Origin: Ornithinimicrobium sp. CNJ-824 | GTDB taxonomy: Bacteria > Actinomycetota > Actinomycetes > Actinomycetales > Dermatophilaceae | NCBI RefSeq assembly: GCF_001942405.1 | Contig: NZ_MKKA01000011.1 | Span: 1 to 64,000, forward strand | DNA: 64,000 bases | Reading direction: 5' to 3' | In this document: piece by piece, positions 9,466 through 19,921 of the stretch | Layout: every line of letters begins with the position of its first letter | Numbering within the stretch: the stretch's first letter is position 1 | Translations under genes and position numbers: made by a program | Notes under the pieces: generated by a model | Told to the model about the DNA's origin: nothing | The model's database searches: none | The model's input: only the letters and a program-made list of their open reading frames with translations

Positions 9466-9776
9466 GCGGCGATGGTAGCGAGTGACGCTGCTGTCAGCAA
9501 AGGGTAGAGTCGCACGGGCGGCCGTGTGGCCGGCTCGTCACCACCGTGGCGACCCTCAACCATCGCGTTCGGCAGGCAGAGTGGTAGCGGATGGAAGGTA
9601 AGCGGCATGGGCACCATAGGGCGACCCCGGGTGGAGCGAGGCGGTGGACGAGCAGGACGCCCCGACCCCCTCGAGCCGGCCAGCGGTCGACGGCCTCGCC
9701 GACAGACGATCTCGGTCGTGCGCTCGCGAGGCATGCTCGCAAACGGGGCACACGGCGACTTCGACGGGCTGCTCCG
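9466..9776. promoter_or_regulatory. Divergent intergenic region between lspA and the tlpA-like gene
   Basis: About 310 bp with no convincing gene. It must carry the promoters of both the minus-strand metal operon and the plus-strand cytochrome c operon. A TAGAAT-like hexamer near 9,453 is a possible -10 element but no clear -35 pairs with it. Small reading frames here have no family features. Confidence 0.4.
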
Positions 9777-10373
9777 GTGACCCGCGGGCACCTCCTGGCC
9801 CTGCTCGCGGCCGTAGCAGTGGTCCTGGCCGGCTGCGGTGGCGAGGGCTCGACGATCAACGACCAGATGCGTCAGGGCGACCAGAAGGGATACGTCGCCG
9901 GTGACGGCACCATCCAGGTGCTGGCGCCGGAGGAGCGCGAGACCGTCATCACCCTGGAGGGGACGACCCTGGAAGACGAGGCGTGGTCCTCGCAGGACCA
10001 CCTGGGCGAGGTCGTGGTGGTCAACGTGTGGGGGTCGTGGTGCGGGCCGTGCGTGGAGGAGGCGCCGGACCTGGAGGAGGTGGCCACCGAGTTCGCCGAG
10101 GCGGGTGAGCCGGTGCAGTTCATCGGGGTCAACAGCCGTGACTCGGTACCCAGCGCCCTGGCCTTCCAGCAGAAGTACGACGTGTCCTACCCCTCGCTCC
10201 AGGACGACGGCGGGCGCACCCGCGCCCAGCTGCAGGGGCTGGCCGTCGCGACGCCGACCACGATGGTCCTCGACGGACAGGGGCGCCTCGCCGCCCGGGT
10301 CAGCGGACCCGTGGAGGCGTCGACGCTGCGCGGCCTGGTCGAGGACGTGCTGAAGAGTGAGTCCGCCCGGTGA
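9777..10373 (+). CDS. TlpA/ResA-like thioredoxin lipoprotein
   Basis: Membrane-attached thiol reductase that keeps apocytochrome c haem-binding cysteines reduced. GTG at 9,777 gives a 20-residue lipoprotein signal (RGHLLALLAAVAVVLAGC) with lipobox LAGC, followed by a linker and a thioredoxin fold with WGSWCGPCVEEAPDL and the cis-proline loop VATPTTMVLD. Length is 198 residues. An ATG at 9,591 would add a basic leader that spoils the signal, so I prefer the GTG. It overlaps ccdA (GTGA) and heads a four-gene system II cytochrome c operon. LspA and Lnt encoded nearby could process it. Confidence 0.88.
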   Translation: MTRGHLLALLAAVAVVLAGCGGEGSTINDQMRQGDQKGYVAGDGTIQVLAPEERETVITLEGTTLEDEAWSSQDHLGEVVVVNVWGSWCGPCVEEAPDLEEVATEFAEAGEPVQFIGVNSRDSVPSALAFQQKYDVSYPSLQDDGGRTRAQLQGLAVATPTTMVLDGQGRLAARVSGPVEASTLRGLVEDVLKSESAR

Positions 10374-11116
10374 GCGAGGTCGTTCTCAGCGGGCCGCTGC
10401 TGCTGGCCGCCGCGATCGCCGCGCTGGCAGGTCTCGTCTCGTTCGCCTCGCCGTGCGTGCTACCGCTGGTCCCCGGCTATGTCGGTTACCTCTCGGGAAT
10501 GGCGTCGCCCATGTCGGGCGCTCACGCGCCGGGGCGGTGGCGCCCGACGGTCGGGGCGCTGCTGTTCGTTATGGGTTTCTCGGCCGTCTTCATGGCGATG
10601 AGCGTGGTCATCTCCTCCCTGGGCATGGCCCTGGCGCAGCACCAGGGGCTGCTGCTGCGCCTGTCCGGCGCGGTCGTCCTCGGCCTCGGCCTGGTCATGC
10701 TGCTGCAGCCGACAGCATCAGTTTCGGTGCGATGGCGACCGGCCGCCGGGATCGCCGGGGCTCCGCTGCTCGGGGTCGCCTTTGGCCTGGGATTCAGCGC
10801 CTGCACCGGACCGGCGCTCGCCGCGATCCAGACGCTCGGCACCTCGATCCTCCCGGGGGACGACCAGGTGGGCCGCGCCCTGGTGCTGGGCACCGCATAC
10901 AGCCTGGGACTGGGGGTGCCGTTCGTGCTCGCCGCCGCCGGGCTGGGCTGGGCCAGCCGCGCCTCGCGCTGGCTGCGCGACCACTACCTGCTCGTGCAGC
11001 GCGTCGGCGGCGGGCTGCTCGTCCTCCTCGGCCTGCTCATGATCGCCGGCATCTGGGCCGAGGCCATGGCGTGGGTCCAGACCCGACTGACCAGCAACTT
11101 CACCACGGTGATCTGA
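10370..11116 (+). CDS. ccdA: CcdA-type cytochrome c biogenesis thiol transporter
   Basis: CcdA carries electrons across the membrane to TlpA/ResA. The 248-residue protein has six membrane helices and the two reactive cysteines in SFASPCVLPLVPGYVGY and GLGFSACTGPALAAI, the hallmark of the family. GTG at 10,370 overlaps the upstream stop by four bases, and resB starts two bases after the ccdA stop. Length and order (tlpA-ccdA-resB-ccsB) match actinobacterial cytochrome c operons. Its presence on an accessory island rather than only in the core genome is unusual. Confidence 0.93.
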   Translation: MSEVVLSGPLLLAAAIAALAGLVSFASPCVLPLVPGYVGYLSGMASPMSGAHAPGRWRPTVGALLFVMGFSAVFMAMSVVISSLGMALAQHQGLLLRLSGAVVLGLGLVMLLQPTASVSVRWRPAAGIAGAPLLGVAFGLGFSACTGPALAAIQTLGTSILPGDDQVGRALVLGTAYSLGLGVPFVLAAAGLGWASRASRWLRDHYLLVQRVGGGLLVLLGLLMIAGIWAEAMAWVQTRLTSNFTTVI

Positions 11117-11117
11117 C

Positions 11118-12766
11118 ATGGCCAGCACGCGAACACCGGAACGGATCGAGCCGTCCTATCCCAAGGACCGCACCACCTTGGGCGGCCCCCGGCTCGGCGC
11201 ACTGGGCTGGGCACGTTGGGCCTGGCGGCAGCTGACCAGCATGCGCACCGCCATCTACCTGCTTCTGCTGCTGGCGGCCGCGTCCTTCCCCGGCTCAATC
11301 TTCCCGCAACGTTCCGTGGACCCGGTGCAGGTGCGCACCTTCTTCGAGAACAACCCCGACCTGGCGCCCTGGCTGGACCGGTTGTTCCTCTTCGATGTGT
11401 TCTCCTCCCCGTGGTTCGCCTCGATCTATCTGCTGCTGGTGATCAGCCTGGTCGGTTGCATCATCCCGCGGATGCGCCAACACTGGCGTTCGATCCGAGC
11501 CCAGCCGCCGCCGGCACCCCGGCGCCTGGCCAGGCTGCACGCCCGCGCCGACGGAACCCTCACCGCCGAGGCACCCGAGGTACTGGCCGCAGCCCGGCAG
11601 TCGCTGAAGGCGAAGGGCTACCGGCTGCGCGAGGCCGAAGACGGCGATCTCTGGGTCACTGGCGAGAAGGGGTACCTGAAGGAGACCGGAAACCTGCTCT
11701 TCCATCTGGCTCTGCTGGGTGTGATCGTCGCCTTCGCCGCCGGTAACCTGTTCGGCTGGCGCGGGGAGATCATCATCCAGGAGGGGCAGTCGTGGACGGC
11801 CACTGCCGGCACCTTCGACACGCTCAACTTCAGCCCGCTGGCCGGTGAGGGGGACATTCCCACGTTCACCGTGGAGCTCAACAAACTCGACGTAGCCTTC
11901 GAGAGTCAGGCCGAAGGCGCCCAGTTCGGCCAACCCCGCAGGTTCGACGGGTTGGCCACCGTCGAGGTCCCCGGCCGGGAACCCGAGCAGCAGGAGTTCG
12001 CAGTCAACCACCCGATCTCCGTGGCCGGAGACTCCATCTTCCTGCTCGGCAACGGCTACGCCCCCATCGTGACCATCCGCGACCCCGACGGAGAAGTCCT
12101 CTACTCCGACGCGGTCACCTTCCTCCCACAGGACAACAACTACGCCAGCGAGGGCGCCATCAAGGTCACCGCGCGAGACCCCGGCCTCGGTCTGGTCGGC
12201 GGCTTCCTACCGACCCTGCGCATTGATCCCGAGCTGGGGATGACGTCCTCCTTCCCCGGCCTGGTCGACCCCGTGCTGGCACTGACGGCATTCGAGGGAA
12301 ACCTGTTCCCCGACGGCGCCCGCAGTCGGTCTTCAATATCGACACCGACCAGATGACCCAGCTCACCGACGAGGAGGGCAACCCCGTCGCGATGCTGATC
12401 CGCCCGGGCGAGTACTTCGAGCTACCCGACGGCACCACCGTGGAGTTCGACGGCATAATCCGCTGGGCCGGGCTACTGGTGCGGCACGACCCGGGCCGGA
12501 TACCAGCCCTGGGCTTCGCGATCGCCACCACCGTCGGCCTGGCCCTGATGCTCGGTATCAAGCGACGCCGGATCTACGTACGGATCAACCCTGAACACCC
12601 CATCAATGGTCCGATGCAGACACTAGTGAGCATCGGTGGCCAGTCCAAGGGCAGCGACCCCGGACTCCAGGCCGTCGTCGACGACGTCCTGCTCCGGATC
12701 ACCGGGACCACGGGTGGCCGGACCAATACTCCTAAAACCCACCATCGAGACAAGGACACGGTATGA
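11118..12766 (+). CDS. resB: ResB cytochrome c biogenesis protein (frameshift near 12,318)
   Basis: ResB, with CcsB, forms the system II haem-handling and ligation complex in the membrane. The N-terminal part has three membrane helices (about residues 42-60, 95-112 and 190-210), starting with the family block LTSMRTAIYLLLLLAAAS. It is followed by a long extracytoplasmic beta-rich domain. The reading leaves frame near 12,318; the continuing frame reads RPQSVFNIDTDQMTQL, the final membrane helix and a cytoplasmic tail up to 12,766, giving about 548 residues. The stop overlaps the ccsB start. The break is probably a single-base error or a recent mutation, because both sides are well conserved. 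Confidence 0.88.
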
Positions 12767-13800
12767 CCGACCCACAGCTGGCCCTGTCCAGCGACATCGC
12801 CATCTGGGCCAGCCTGGCCGTGCTCGCGCTGGCCCTCATCTCCTTCTCGGCACACCTGGCCGTCACCGGAACCGCCAGGGAACGCCACGATAAAATCAAG
12901 GCCCGCGAGAAGGTCCGCGTGGGTGTTGGCGCCGACGGTGAGCAGCCAGCAGACACAGTCGTTGACGACTGTGCCACTGGACTGACGGACTCGACCACGC
13001 CGACCACCGCCGCAGTCGAGCCACCAACAGTCAGTCATCCCGCCGAGGTCACCCGCCGCTGGGGCATCATCGGGGTCCAACTCACCTGGCTGGCGACCTT
13101 CGGAGTCGTCGGCGGCACGATCTTGCGTGGCCTGTCGGTACAACGCTGGCCGCTGGGCAACATGTACGAGTTCGCGATCGTCGCCGCATCCTTCGCCCTC
13201 ATCGTCTACTCCACGTGGAGCCTGAAACGCGACCGGCTGTGGCTCGGTCCCTTCGTCGTGCTGCCAGTCATGGCCGTCCTTGGCGCTGGCAAGATCTGGT
13301 ACACCGAGGCCTCCCAACTCATGCCCGCCCTGGACAACACGATGTGGCTGTCCATCCACGTCACCCTCGCCACGCTGTCCGTGGCGCTGTTCATCATCGG
13401 GGCCGCCCTCGGCGTCGCCTTCCTGCTCCGCGACTCAGCCGAGAAGAGAAACCGCATCCGGGGTTGGCTGGCCGGCCTGCCCCAGGCAGACAAACTGGAG
13501 ACGATGACCTACGGGATCCACATCTTCGCCTTCCCGCTCTGGACGTTCACCCTCATCACCGGCGCGATCTGGGCCGAGGTGGCCTGGGGCCGCTACTGGG
13601 GCTGGGACCCTAAGGAAATCTGGACCTTCATCATCTGGGTCGTCTACGCCGCCTACCTGCACTCCCGCGCCACCAGCGGCTGGACCAAACGACACGCCAC
13701 CTACGTGGCACTCCTCGGCATGCTCTGCATCATCCTGAACTACACCGTCGTCAACCTGCTCATCACCGGCCTGCACAGCTACTCGGGGGTGAGCACGTGA
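12763..13800 (+). CDS. ccsB: CcsB/CcsA-type cytochrome c synthase subunit
   Basis: This integral membrane protein presents haem for attachment to apocytochrome c. The haem-handling WWD motif is seen as AWGRYWGWDPKEIW near residue 285, flanked by conserved histidines (SIHVTLA and MTYGIHIFAF, and LHSRAT after it). The 345-residue length and about eight helices fit the family. Residues 45-90 form a variable acidic linker after the first helix. ATG overlaps the resB stop (ATGA), ending the operon. The 208 bp after it holds only a weak hydrophobic minus-strand reading that I did not accept. Confidence 0.93.
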   Translation: MTDPQLALSSDIAIWASLAVLALALISFSAHLAVTGTARERHDKIKAREKVRVGVGADGEQPADTVVDDCATGLTDSTTPTTAAVEPPTVSHPAEVTRRWGIIGVQLTWLATFGVVGGTILRGLSVQRWPLGNMYEFAIVAASFALIVYSTWSLKRDRLWLGPFVVLPVMAVLGAGKIWYTEASQLMPALDNTMWLSIHVTLATLSVALFIIGAALGVAFLLRDSAEKRNRIRGWLAGLPQADKLETMTYGIHIFAFPLWTFTLITGAIWAEVAWGRYWGWDPKEIWTFIIWVVYAAYLHSRATSGWTKRHATYVALLGMLCIILNYTVVNLLITGLHSYSGVST

Positions 13801-14008
13801 CGCCTTCCGCTACACCGTGAATGCGGCTGATGAACGCCAGCAACCCCAAGAACGTCGACTCCGACCACTACCAGCAAGATCATGGCCGTCAAGTGACCGA
13901 CGCCCGTGGCCAAGACGGACCCGACCTGAAACGCCATCCCGCAATCGCTGGCCTCCAGCGACGTCATGTCCCTGGGGCACCAGGGCCTAAAGCGTGGCTA
14001 CCTGGAAC

Positions 14009-14636
14009 TCAAGAAGTCGGACGCAGGCGTCCAATCCCGGGGACGAACCGCCCCACGCGGGCGGCATAGTCGGCATAGGCCCGCCCGTGCGTGGCCAGCA
14101 GGTGCGGCTCCTCGACGGCGCGGACCTGCATCTGGATGCCCGCATAGACCAGGACCAGGCCCGCCAAGGCAACAAGGCTCGGGGAGGCCAACGCGAGCCC
14201 GGTGAAGGTGATAAGAGCGGTGGTGAAGATCGGGTTGCGGACGAACGCGAAAGGCCCGGAGGTGACCAGCTCGGTGCGTTCTGTCGGGTCGACACCGATG
14301 CGCCAGGCGGTGCCCATGGCCAGCTGCGCAGCGTAGGTGCAGAAGATGCCTGACGCGGCCACCACGGCCGCTGCAGTGCGCAGGGCCGGCGAGCTCAGCG
14401 GTGACACCACCGGGTCGAGCCCGAGTAGGTCTGCGACCGGTGCGGCGACGCCGACCAGGAGAGAACCCGCACCGCTGATGCGATTGGCCCACCACTGCCG
14501 GGTGCCGCGCGCGGCGGCCGCGAAGCGGAATCCGCTGTCACCGGTGCGCCGCCGCTGGACGGCCATGCGACCCACCCCCGGCGAGCAAGGCCCACACGAC
14601 GAACAGCGCCAGACCGAGGATCGTATGGCCGCTCAC
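14009..14636 (-). CDS. Isoprenylcysteine methyltransferase (ICMT/PEMT)-like membrane protein (frameshift near 14,574)
   Basis: A membrane protein with about five helices and the C-terminal ICMT/PEMT pattern: LVTSGPFAFVRNPIFTTALI, then EEPHLLATHGRAYADYAARV. The substrate is unknown; bacterial members methylate diverse small thiols or lipids. The GTG at 14,636 overlaps the upstream methyltransferase stop (GTGA) and starts a clear first helix (HTILGLALFVVWALLAG). That helix is one base out of frame with the rest, and the slip falls in a run of five C/G bases near 14,574, a typical homopolymer error site. Joined, the protein has about 208 residues. Confidence 0.78.
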
Positions 14637-15256
14637 AGCGGACCTGGGCTCGCGGCCGCCGGCTTGACGGCGACGCCGAGGACGAAGTCACCGAAGAACC
14701 GCGTCACAGCAGGGACCGGCAGCGACAGACCCAGCTCCCCCAGCGCCTCGACGAACTCCTCGGCGCTGAACCGGTCGACCTTCGGGTGCTCGAGGAACGT
14801 GCGGTAGGACCAGCGCTGCAACGCGTGGCGGGTGACCTCTTCAAACACAAGCTGCCCGCCCGGGCGCAGCACCCGCACCGCCTCGGCCACCGCCTCGCGC
14901 CAGACCGGGACGTGGTGGACCACCGCGAAGTCCACGACGGCATCCACCGCCGCGTCGGCGACCGGCAGCGCGCGTGCGTCACCGACGCGCACATCGACCC
15001 GCGACCCGAACCGCGCCAAGCGCCGCCGGGCACGCTGGACCATCACCGGGTCCAGATCCACCGCTGTGACGTGCGCGGCGCCCCACCGCTGCAGCAGCAG
15101 CTCGGCACCGGCGCCGCGCCCACAACCGATCTCGACCACGCGCAGGCCGGCGATCCGGGCGCCCAGACGCTCCAACAGCGGCAGTTCGTACGAACGCTGC
15201 AGCCACGCCCGGGGTGGGCTGTCGACGAGCATCGTCTCGATCCGGTTCATCAGCAC
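14633..15256 (-). CDS. Class I SAM-dependent methyltransferase
   Basis: A 207-residue Rossmann-fold methyltransferase. Motif I is VVEIGCGRGAGAELLLQRWG at about residues 40-59, the acidic residue of motif II is in VTAVDLDPVMV, and motif IV-like VVDFAVVHHVPVW and the post-motif VLRPGGQLVFEEV follow. It lacks the ArsM cysteine triad, so it is not an obvious arsenite methyltransferase. It is coupled to the ICMT-like gene downstream by a GTGA overlap, suggesting a two-step methylation or a small-molecule detoxification pair. The substrate cannot be read from the sequence. Confidence 0.83.
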   Translation of the reverse strand: MLMNRIETMLVDSPPRAWLQRSYELPLLERLGARIAGLRVVEIGCGRGAGAELLLQRWGAAHVTAVDLDPVMVQRARRRLARFGSRVDVRVGDARALPVADAAVDAVVDFAVVHHVPVWREAVAEAVRVLRPGGQLVFEEVTRHALQRWSYRTFLEHPKVDRFSAEEFVEALGELGLSLPVPAVTRFFGDFVLGVAVKPAAASPGPL

Positions 15257-16482
15257 AGCTGCCCTCCCTGGGCCTCGGTCTTGCCTCGTTGCCGTTCATC
15301 CCGCATGGACGCTAGCATCGACCAATACCGATCATCGCTGCAAGTCCAAGTCTACGTAGCCGGCCGACCTGACCTCGACCACCGCCATGGAGCAACAGGA
15401 CCTGCCCACCACCTCCATGGTCGTGCTCGGTGGTGGGTACGTCGGCTTGGAGCAGGCCCAGCTCTGGGCACACCTGGGCGTCGACGTCACCCTCGTGGGC
15501 CGAGTGGCCCCCTACGCCGAACCCGAGGTCGCTGACGTGCTCCGCACCGCCTTCCAGGAGGAGGGCATCACGGTGCTCGAGGAATGCGGGCGGGAAGTAG
15601 CGCCTCACGCCGGAGGGGTCATCGTCACCACCGACAGCGGCGTTCAAGTCCATGGCCAGCGGTTGTTGATCGCCACCGGCCGCCGCGCCAGCACCAGCGG
15701 TCTGGGGCTGGAGGCCGCCGGGATCGGCACCGACGCACGCGGATTCATCCTCGTGGATGAGAACCTGCGCACGACCAACCACCGCGTGCACGCGGCCGGG
15801 GATGTCTCCGGTGCGCCGCAGTACGTTTACGTCGCCGCGAAGACTGGCCGAGTTGCCGCGGCCGGTGCGCTGGGTGAGCCCTCCACGGTGGACTACCGCG
15901 CGGCCTGCCGGGGGTCACCTTCACCACTCCGCAGATGGCCAGCGCCGGACTGACCGAAGCCCGCGCCCTCGAGCTCGGCCACGACTGCGACTTGCCGAAT
16001 CCTGGGTGCACAGGACATTCTGCGCGCACTGGTCAGCGAGGACACTCGGGGGGTCCTCAAACTCGTCATCGACGCCCAGACCCGCAAGGTCCTGGGTGTG
16101 CACGCCGCACCTTACGGCGCCGGAGAGCTCATGAACCGCCCCAGGTTCTCTGCCGGTCCTATACGGGGTGCGGCTCTCGGTTGAGAGCAGCGTAGTGGGC
16201 TTGCTCGTACTCCGTGGGTGGGACGTTGCCCAGCGAGCTGTGGAGCCGGCGGGTGTTGTACCAGTCGACCCAGCCGGCGGTGGCGTACTCGACGTCGGCG
16301 ATGCTCTTGTAGGGCCCGTCGTGGAAGACCGTGGTGCGGATGCACTCGGCCTTGTAGAGGCCGTTGACCGTCTCCATCAGCGCGTTGTCGTACGCGTCGC
16401 CGACGGATCCGATGGAGGGCCGGATCTCCTCCAGCGCGAGGTGCTCGGTCAGCCTCAGACTCGTATATTGCGACCCCGCGTC

Positions 16483-16510
16483 TGAGTTCAGCGGAATTCC
16501 GCTGAACTCA
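16483..16510. repeat. 28-bp perfect palindrome at the left outer end of the RIT element
   Basis: The 28 bases are their own reverse complement, centred on GGAATTCC. The palindrome lies between the IS3 sequence and the outer inverted repeat of the RIT element and has no counterpart at the right end. CTCAGA occurs at its edge and again at the right junction. Confidence 0.8.
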
Positions 16511-16528
16511 GATTATGCCGAGCAGTGC

Positions 16529-16594
16529 GTTAAGCCGAGGCCTGTGCGTCTGGCCTGCGTGTGAGGGGGTGGCCGGCTGGTTCCTCGGCTTAAC
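16529..16594 (+). repeat. RIT left 66-bp terminal inverted repeat
   Basis: Exact reverse complement of 19,856-19,921. Begins GTTAAGCCGAGG and ends CCTCGGCTTAAC, so each copy also has a nested inverted repeat. Confidence 0.92.
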
Positions 16595-16653
16595 GGCCGG
16601 GGGTCCGTGGCTAGCGTCCGCTGTGTTCGTGCAACCAGCGGAAGGAGACGGTC

Positions 16654-17858
16654 ATGGGTGCGACGGTGGAGGAGCTCGGCGCGGTGGTCCTGGACGGGCT
16701 GCGCACGGCTGGCTACCAGGAGTCGACGGTCGGCCAGTACGAGAAGACGATCAGGGCACTGACCGGGTTCGTCGCGGCGCGCGGCGGCGTGTACACCCCT
16801 GCGCTGGGGGCCGCGTTCGCGAGGCTGACGGTCAGTCCCCGGACCGGGCGGTTCAGCGCTCAGCGCCGGTTGGACTACAACCGACTGGTCGCCCTGCTCG
16901 ACACCTACGTCCTGACCGGACGGTTCGACCTGGCGACGCGGAAGCGCGGTGGTGGGGGGCCTCGACCAGCCTCGGAGCAGTTCGTGGCACTCGATGCCTC
17001 GTGGGAGCAGGACATGGCCGATCGGGGATTGGCCCCGGCCACGCGCGCGGCGTACGGGCGCATCGCCCGCGCCTACCTGGTGTTCCTGGAGGACCAGGGG
17101 GTCACCGGCCTGGACGGTGCCGACGGGGCCAGCGTGCTGGCGTTCCTGGAGTCGCTGACCGAGCGGTGGGCGAGGTCATCCTTGTTCTGGGTGGTGTCGA
17201 ACTTCCGCCCGTTCCTGAAGTTCACCGGGCGCACCGACCTGGTGGACGCGGCGGCCTGGCCGGCGTGAGGCGCTCCCACCGGATCCTTGCCGTCCTCGAC
17301 GACGCCGACACCCAGCACGTCGTGCAGGCGTGCACCGGCCCGGCGGTGTCCGCCCGGGACGGCGCGCTGACGTTGCTGGCGCTGACTACAGGGTTGCGTG
17401 CCTGCGACATCGTCGCCCTGCGGCTGAGCGACATCGACTGGCGCGGCGCGACGGTGGGGATCGTGCAGCAGAAGACGAAGAACCCCCTGACCGTGCCGTT
17501 AGCAGCTCTGGTGCTGGCCAGGCTGGCGGACTACGTCCTTGACGAACGACCCGCCTCGGGCGACGATCACGTGTTCCTGCGGTCGGTGGCCCCGTACACC
17601 GGGCTGGCCGATCATGCCTCGATCTACCGGGTGATCGCACAGACGTTCCGCACGGCTGGCCTCGCCCAGGTCAAGGCCGGGACCTCGTTCCTGCGGCACA
17701 ACGCCGCCTCCAAGCTGCTAGCCGCCAGCGTCCCCCTGCCTACGATCTCGGCGGTGCTGGGCCATGCCAGCCAGGAGTCGACGAGCACCTACCTGAGCCT
17801 GGATGCCGACCGCCTGCTCGAGTGCGTGCTGCCCGTGCCCGTCGGTGGACGATCATGA
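16654..17858 (+). CDS. ritA: RitA-type tyrosine recombinase (frameshift near 17,262)
   Basis: First gene of the trio. The N-terminal part (MGATVEELGAVVLDGLRTAG onward) is a core-binding region. After a one-base slip near 17,262 (WPA then GVRRSHRILAVLDDAD) the catalytic domain follows. It has the first Arg in TTGLRACDIVAL, the helix with SFLRHNAASKLL in which the usual HxLRH is reduced to xxLRH, and GHASQESTSTYLSLD with His and the nucleophilic Tyr. Joined length is about 400 residues. The stop overlaps the ritB start. The leader between 16,594 and 16,654 is short and may contain the promoter. Confidence 0.82.
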
Positions 17859-18811
17859 GCACCGGTCACGGCTTCACCAGCGTCTTCGCCGCACAGCTGG
17901 ATGAGTATCTGGCGTTCAAGGAGGCCATGGGCTTCCACGGCGCCTCCCGGGTCTGGTACCTGCGGAAGTTCGACGCCTGGTGCGCCGAGCGCGGCCTCGA
18001 CACGTTCGACCAGGTCACCGTCGAGGGCTGGGTGACCGACCGGCTGTCCCGCTGCGGGGCCTACCGATCCTGGATGTCCTACATCCGCGACTTCGGCCGC
18101 TGGCTGCAGGCTCACGGCCACACCGACGCCTACGTGCTCTCCGAACGGTGGAAGGCACCCTTCGTGCCGGCCCACCCCTACCTGCTCAGCACGGCCGAGA
18201 TCGACGCGTTCTTCACCGCCGCGGCCCACCTTCGCGCCGCCTCCCCGTGGGCGTGGCAGGCGGTCGCGTTCTTCACGCTTATGCACTGCTGCGGGATCAG
18301 GACCGGGGAGGCCCGTGCCCTGGCCACCCAGGACGTCGACCTGACCCACGCTCGCGTCGACATCGTCTCGGCCAAGGGTGAGCGCAGCCGCCGGCTCCCG
18401 GTCACCGAGGACGTCGTGAAGGTGCTGCGGGCCTGCGACCACCTCTCCCGTCGTCGCTTCCCGGCACGGCCCACGTTCTTCATCTCCGCGGTCGGAACCC
18501 AGGTCAGCCCTGCCGCGGTCGGGGTGATCTTCAACCGGATCTGGGACCAGGCCGCCCTGGTCCGGCGTCCCGGCGGGAAGGCTCCCCGCCCGTACGACTT
18601 CAGGCACCACTTCGCCTACGCCAACATCGAGCGGTGGGCGGCCCAGGGCAAGGACGTGGCCGCGCTGCTGCCCTACCTGGCCGCCTACATGGGACACGCG
18701 ACCTTCGAGTCCACCTACTACTACGTCCACACCTCCCCGGACTTCATGACCGCCTACGCCGACACGGTCTCCTCGGCCGCCTCGGTGCTGCCGGAGGTGG
18801 GGTTCGAATGA
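17855..18811 (+). CDS. ritB: RitB-type tyrosine recombinase
   Basis: A 318-residue tyrosine recombinase in one frame. ATG at 17,855 overlaps the ritA stop. The core-binding domain includes [20 protein letters not shown]. The catalytic residues are Arg in [13 protein letters not shown], the His/Arg helix region [16 protein letters not shown], and the end motif [16 protein letters not shown] with His and Tyr. As in RIT trios the three proteins are diverged from one another and presumably form a hetero-complex on the element ends. The stop overlaps the ritC start (ATGA). Confidence 0.9.
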   Translation: MSTGHGFTSVFAAQLDEYLAFKEAMGFHGASRVWYLRKFDAWCAERGLDTFDQVTVEGWVTDRLSRCGAYRSWMSYIRDFGRWLQAHGHTDAYVLSERWKAPFVPAHPYLLSTAEIDAFFTAAAHLRAASPWAWQAVAFFTLMHCCGIRTGEARALATQDVDLTHARVDIVSAKGERSRRLPVTEDVVKVLRACDHLSRRRFPARPTFFISAVGTQVSPAAVGVIFNRIWDQAALVRRPGGKAPRPYDFRHHFAYANIERWAAQGKDVAALLPYLAAYMGHATFESTYYYVHTSPDFMTAYADTVSSAASVLPEVGFE

Positions 18812-19847
18812 GACGCGACCCGGACACCGACGCCCCGAACTTCTGGGTCTTCGCCAGGGACTACCCGCACGCCTACATGCCCAGGGCCCGGCGGCTCTCA
18901 CCCAGGACGGTCCAGGCCTACCGGATCAGCCTGGAGTGCCTCATCGGCTACCTGAGCGAGTCGAAGGCGTGGACCGTGAGGACGTCAGCTTCGACCACCT
19001 CGAACGGGCCCACCTGAAGGCGTGGCTGGCCTGGATGAGCGAGCAGAAGGGCTACGCGCCGAACACGACCGCGCTGCGGCTCAGCGCGGTCAAGGCGTTC
19101 CTGGCCTACAGCGCGGCCGAGGACATCACCCTGGTCGCGCTCCACCAGGGCGCCCAAGCCCTGCGAGCCCCGGCCAGCCCCAGGAGGCCGGTCGAGTACC
19201 TCACCGGTGATCAGACCAGGGCCGTGCTGGGCGCGTTCACCGGCAAGACCGTCAAGTCGCGCCGGAACCGGATGCTGCTGATCCTGCTCTACGAGACCGC
19301 CGCCCGCGTCAGCGAGATCACCGACCTGACCCTGGCCGACCTGAGCTTGGACAAGCCGGCCCACGTCAGGCTGACCGGCAAGCGGAACAAGACCCGCACC
19401 GTGCCGTTGGCCGACGTCACGACAGCGCACCTGGGCGTCTACCTGGCCGAGTTCCACCCCGACCAAGACCGACTCCCGGCCAGCAGGCCGGTGTTCTACA
19501 GCAACCACCGTGGGCAGCCGACCGCCCTGTCGGTCGACACCGTCGCCACCGTGCTGAAGACAGCCGCGAGCACCGCACGAGCCACCAGCCCCACCGTCCC
19601 GGCGAGCATCCACTGCCACATGCTGCGCAAGACCAAGGCGATGGACCTCTACCAACAAGGCATCCCGCTGCCGATCATCATGCGCCTGCTCGGCCACGAG
19701 AGCGCCTCGACGACATCGGCGTTCTACGCGTTCGCGACCCTGGACATGATGCGCCAGGCCGTCGACGCCGCCACCCCCGCGATCAGCACCCCACCCACAC
19801 AGCCACTCACCCAGGAAAAGCTCCAGGCCCTCTACGACCTGCGGTAG
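18808..19847 (+). CDS. ritC: RitC-type tyrosine recombinase (frameshift near 18,968)
   Basis: Third gene of the trio, starting ATGAGACGCGAC at 18,808 with the ritB overlap. The first 55 residues (…[20 protein letters not shown]) are in one frame. After a one-base slip near 18,968 the rest reads [20 protein letters not shown] and onward. Catalytic residues: Arg in [26 protein letters not shown] (His and Arg) and [16 protein letters not shown] (His and Tyr). The joined length of about 346 residues is in the range for the family. It ends nine bases before the right 66-bp repeat. Confidence 0.87.
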
Positions 19848-19855
19848 CCCAGGTC

Positions 19856-19921
19856 GTTAAGCCGAGGAACCAGCCGGCCACCCCCTCACACGCAGGCCAG
19901 ACGCACAGGCCTCGGCTTAAC
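19856..19921 (-). repeat. RIT right 66-bp terminal inverted repeat
   Basis: Perfect reverse complement of the left repeat, beginning GTTAAGCCGAGGAACC and ending GGCTTAAC. Confidence 0.92.

Noticed and set aside
13779-13967. 62-residue hydrophobic minus-strand reading after ccsB
   Set aside because: It overlaps the ccsB end, has no ribosome site, and only weak membrane character. I treat it as chance.
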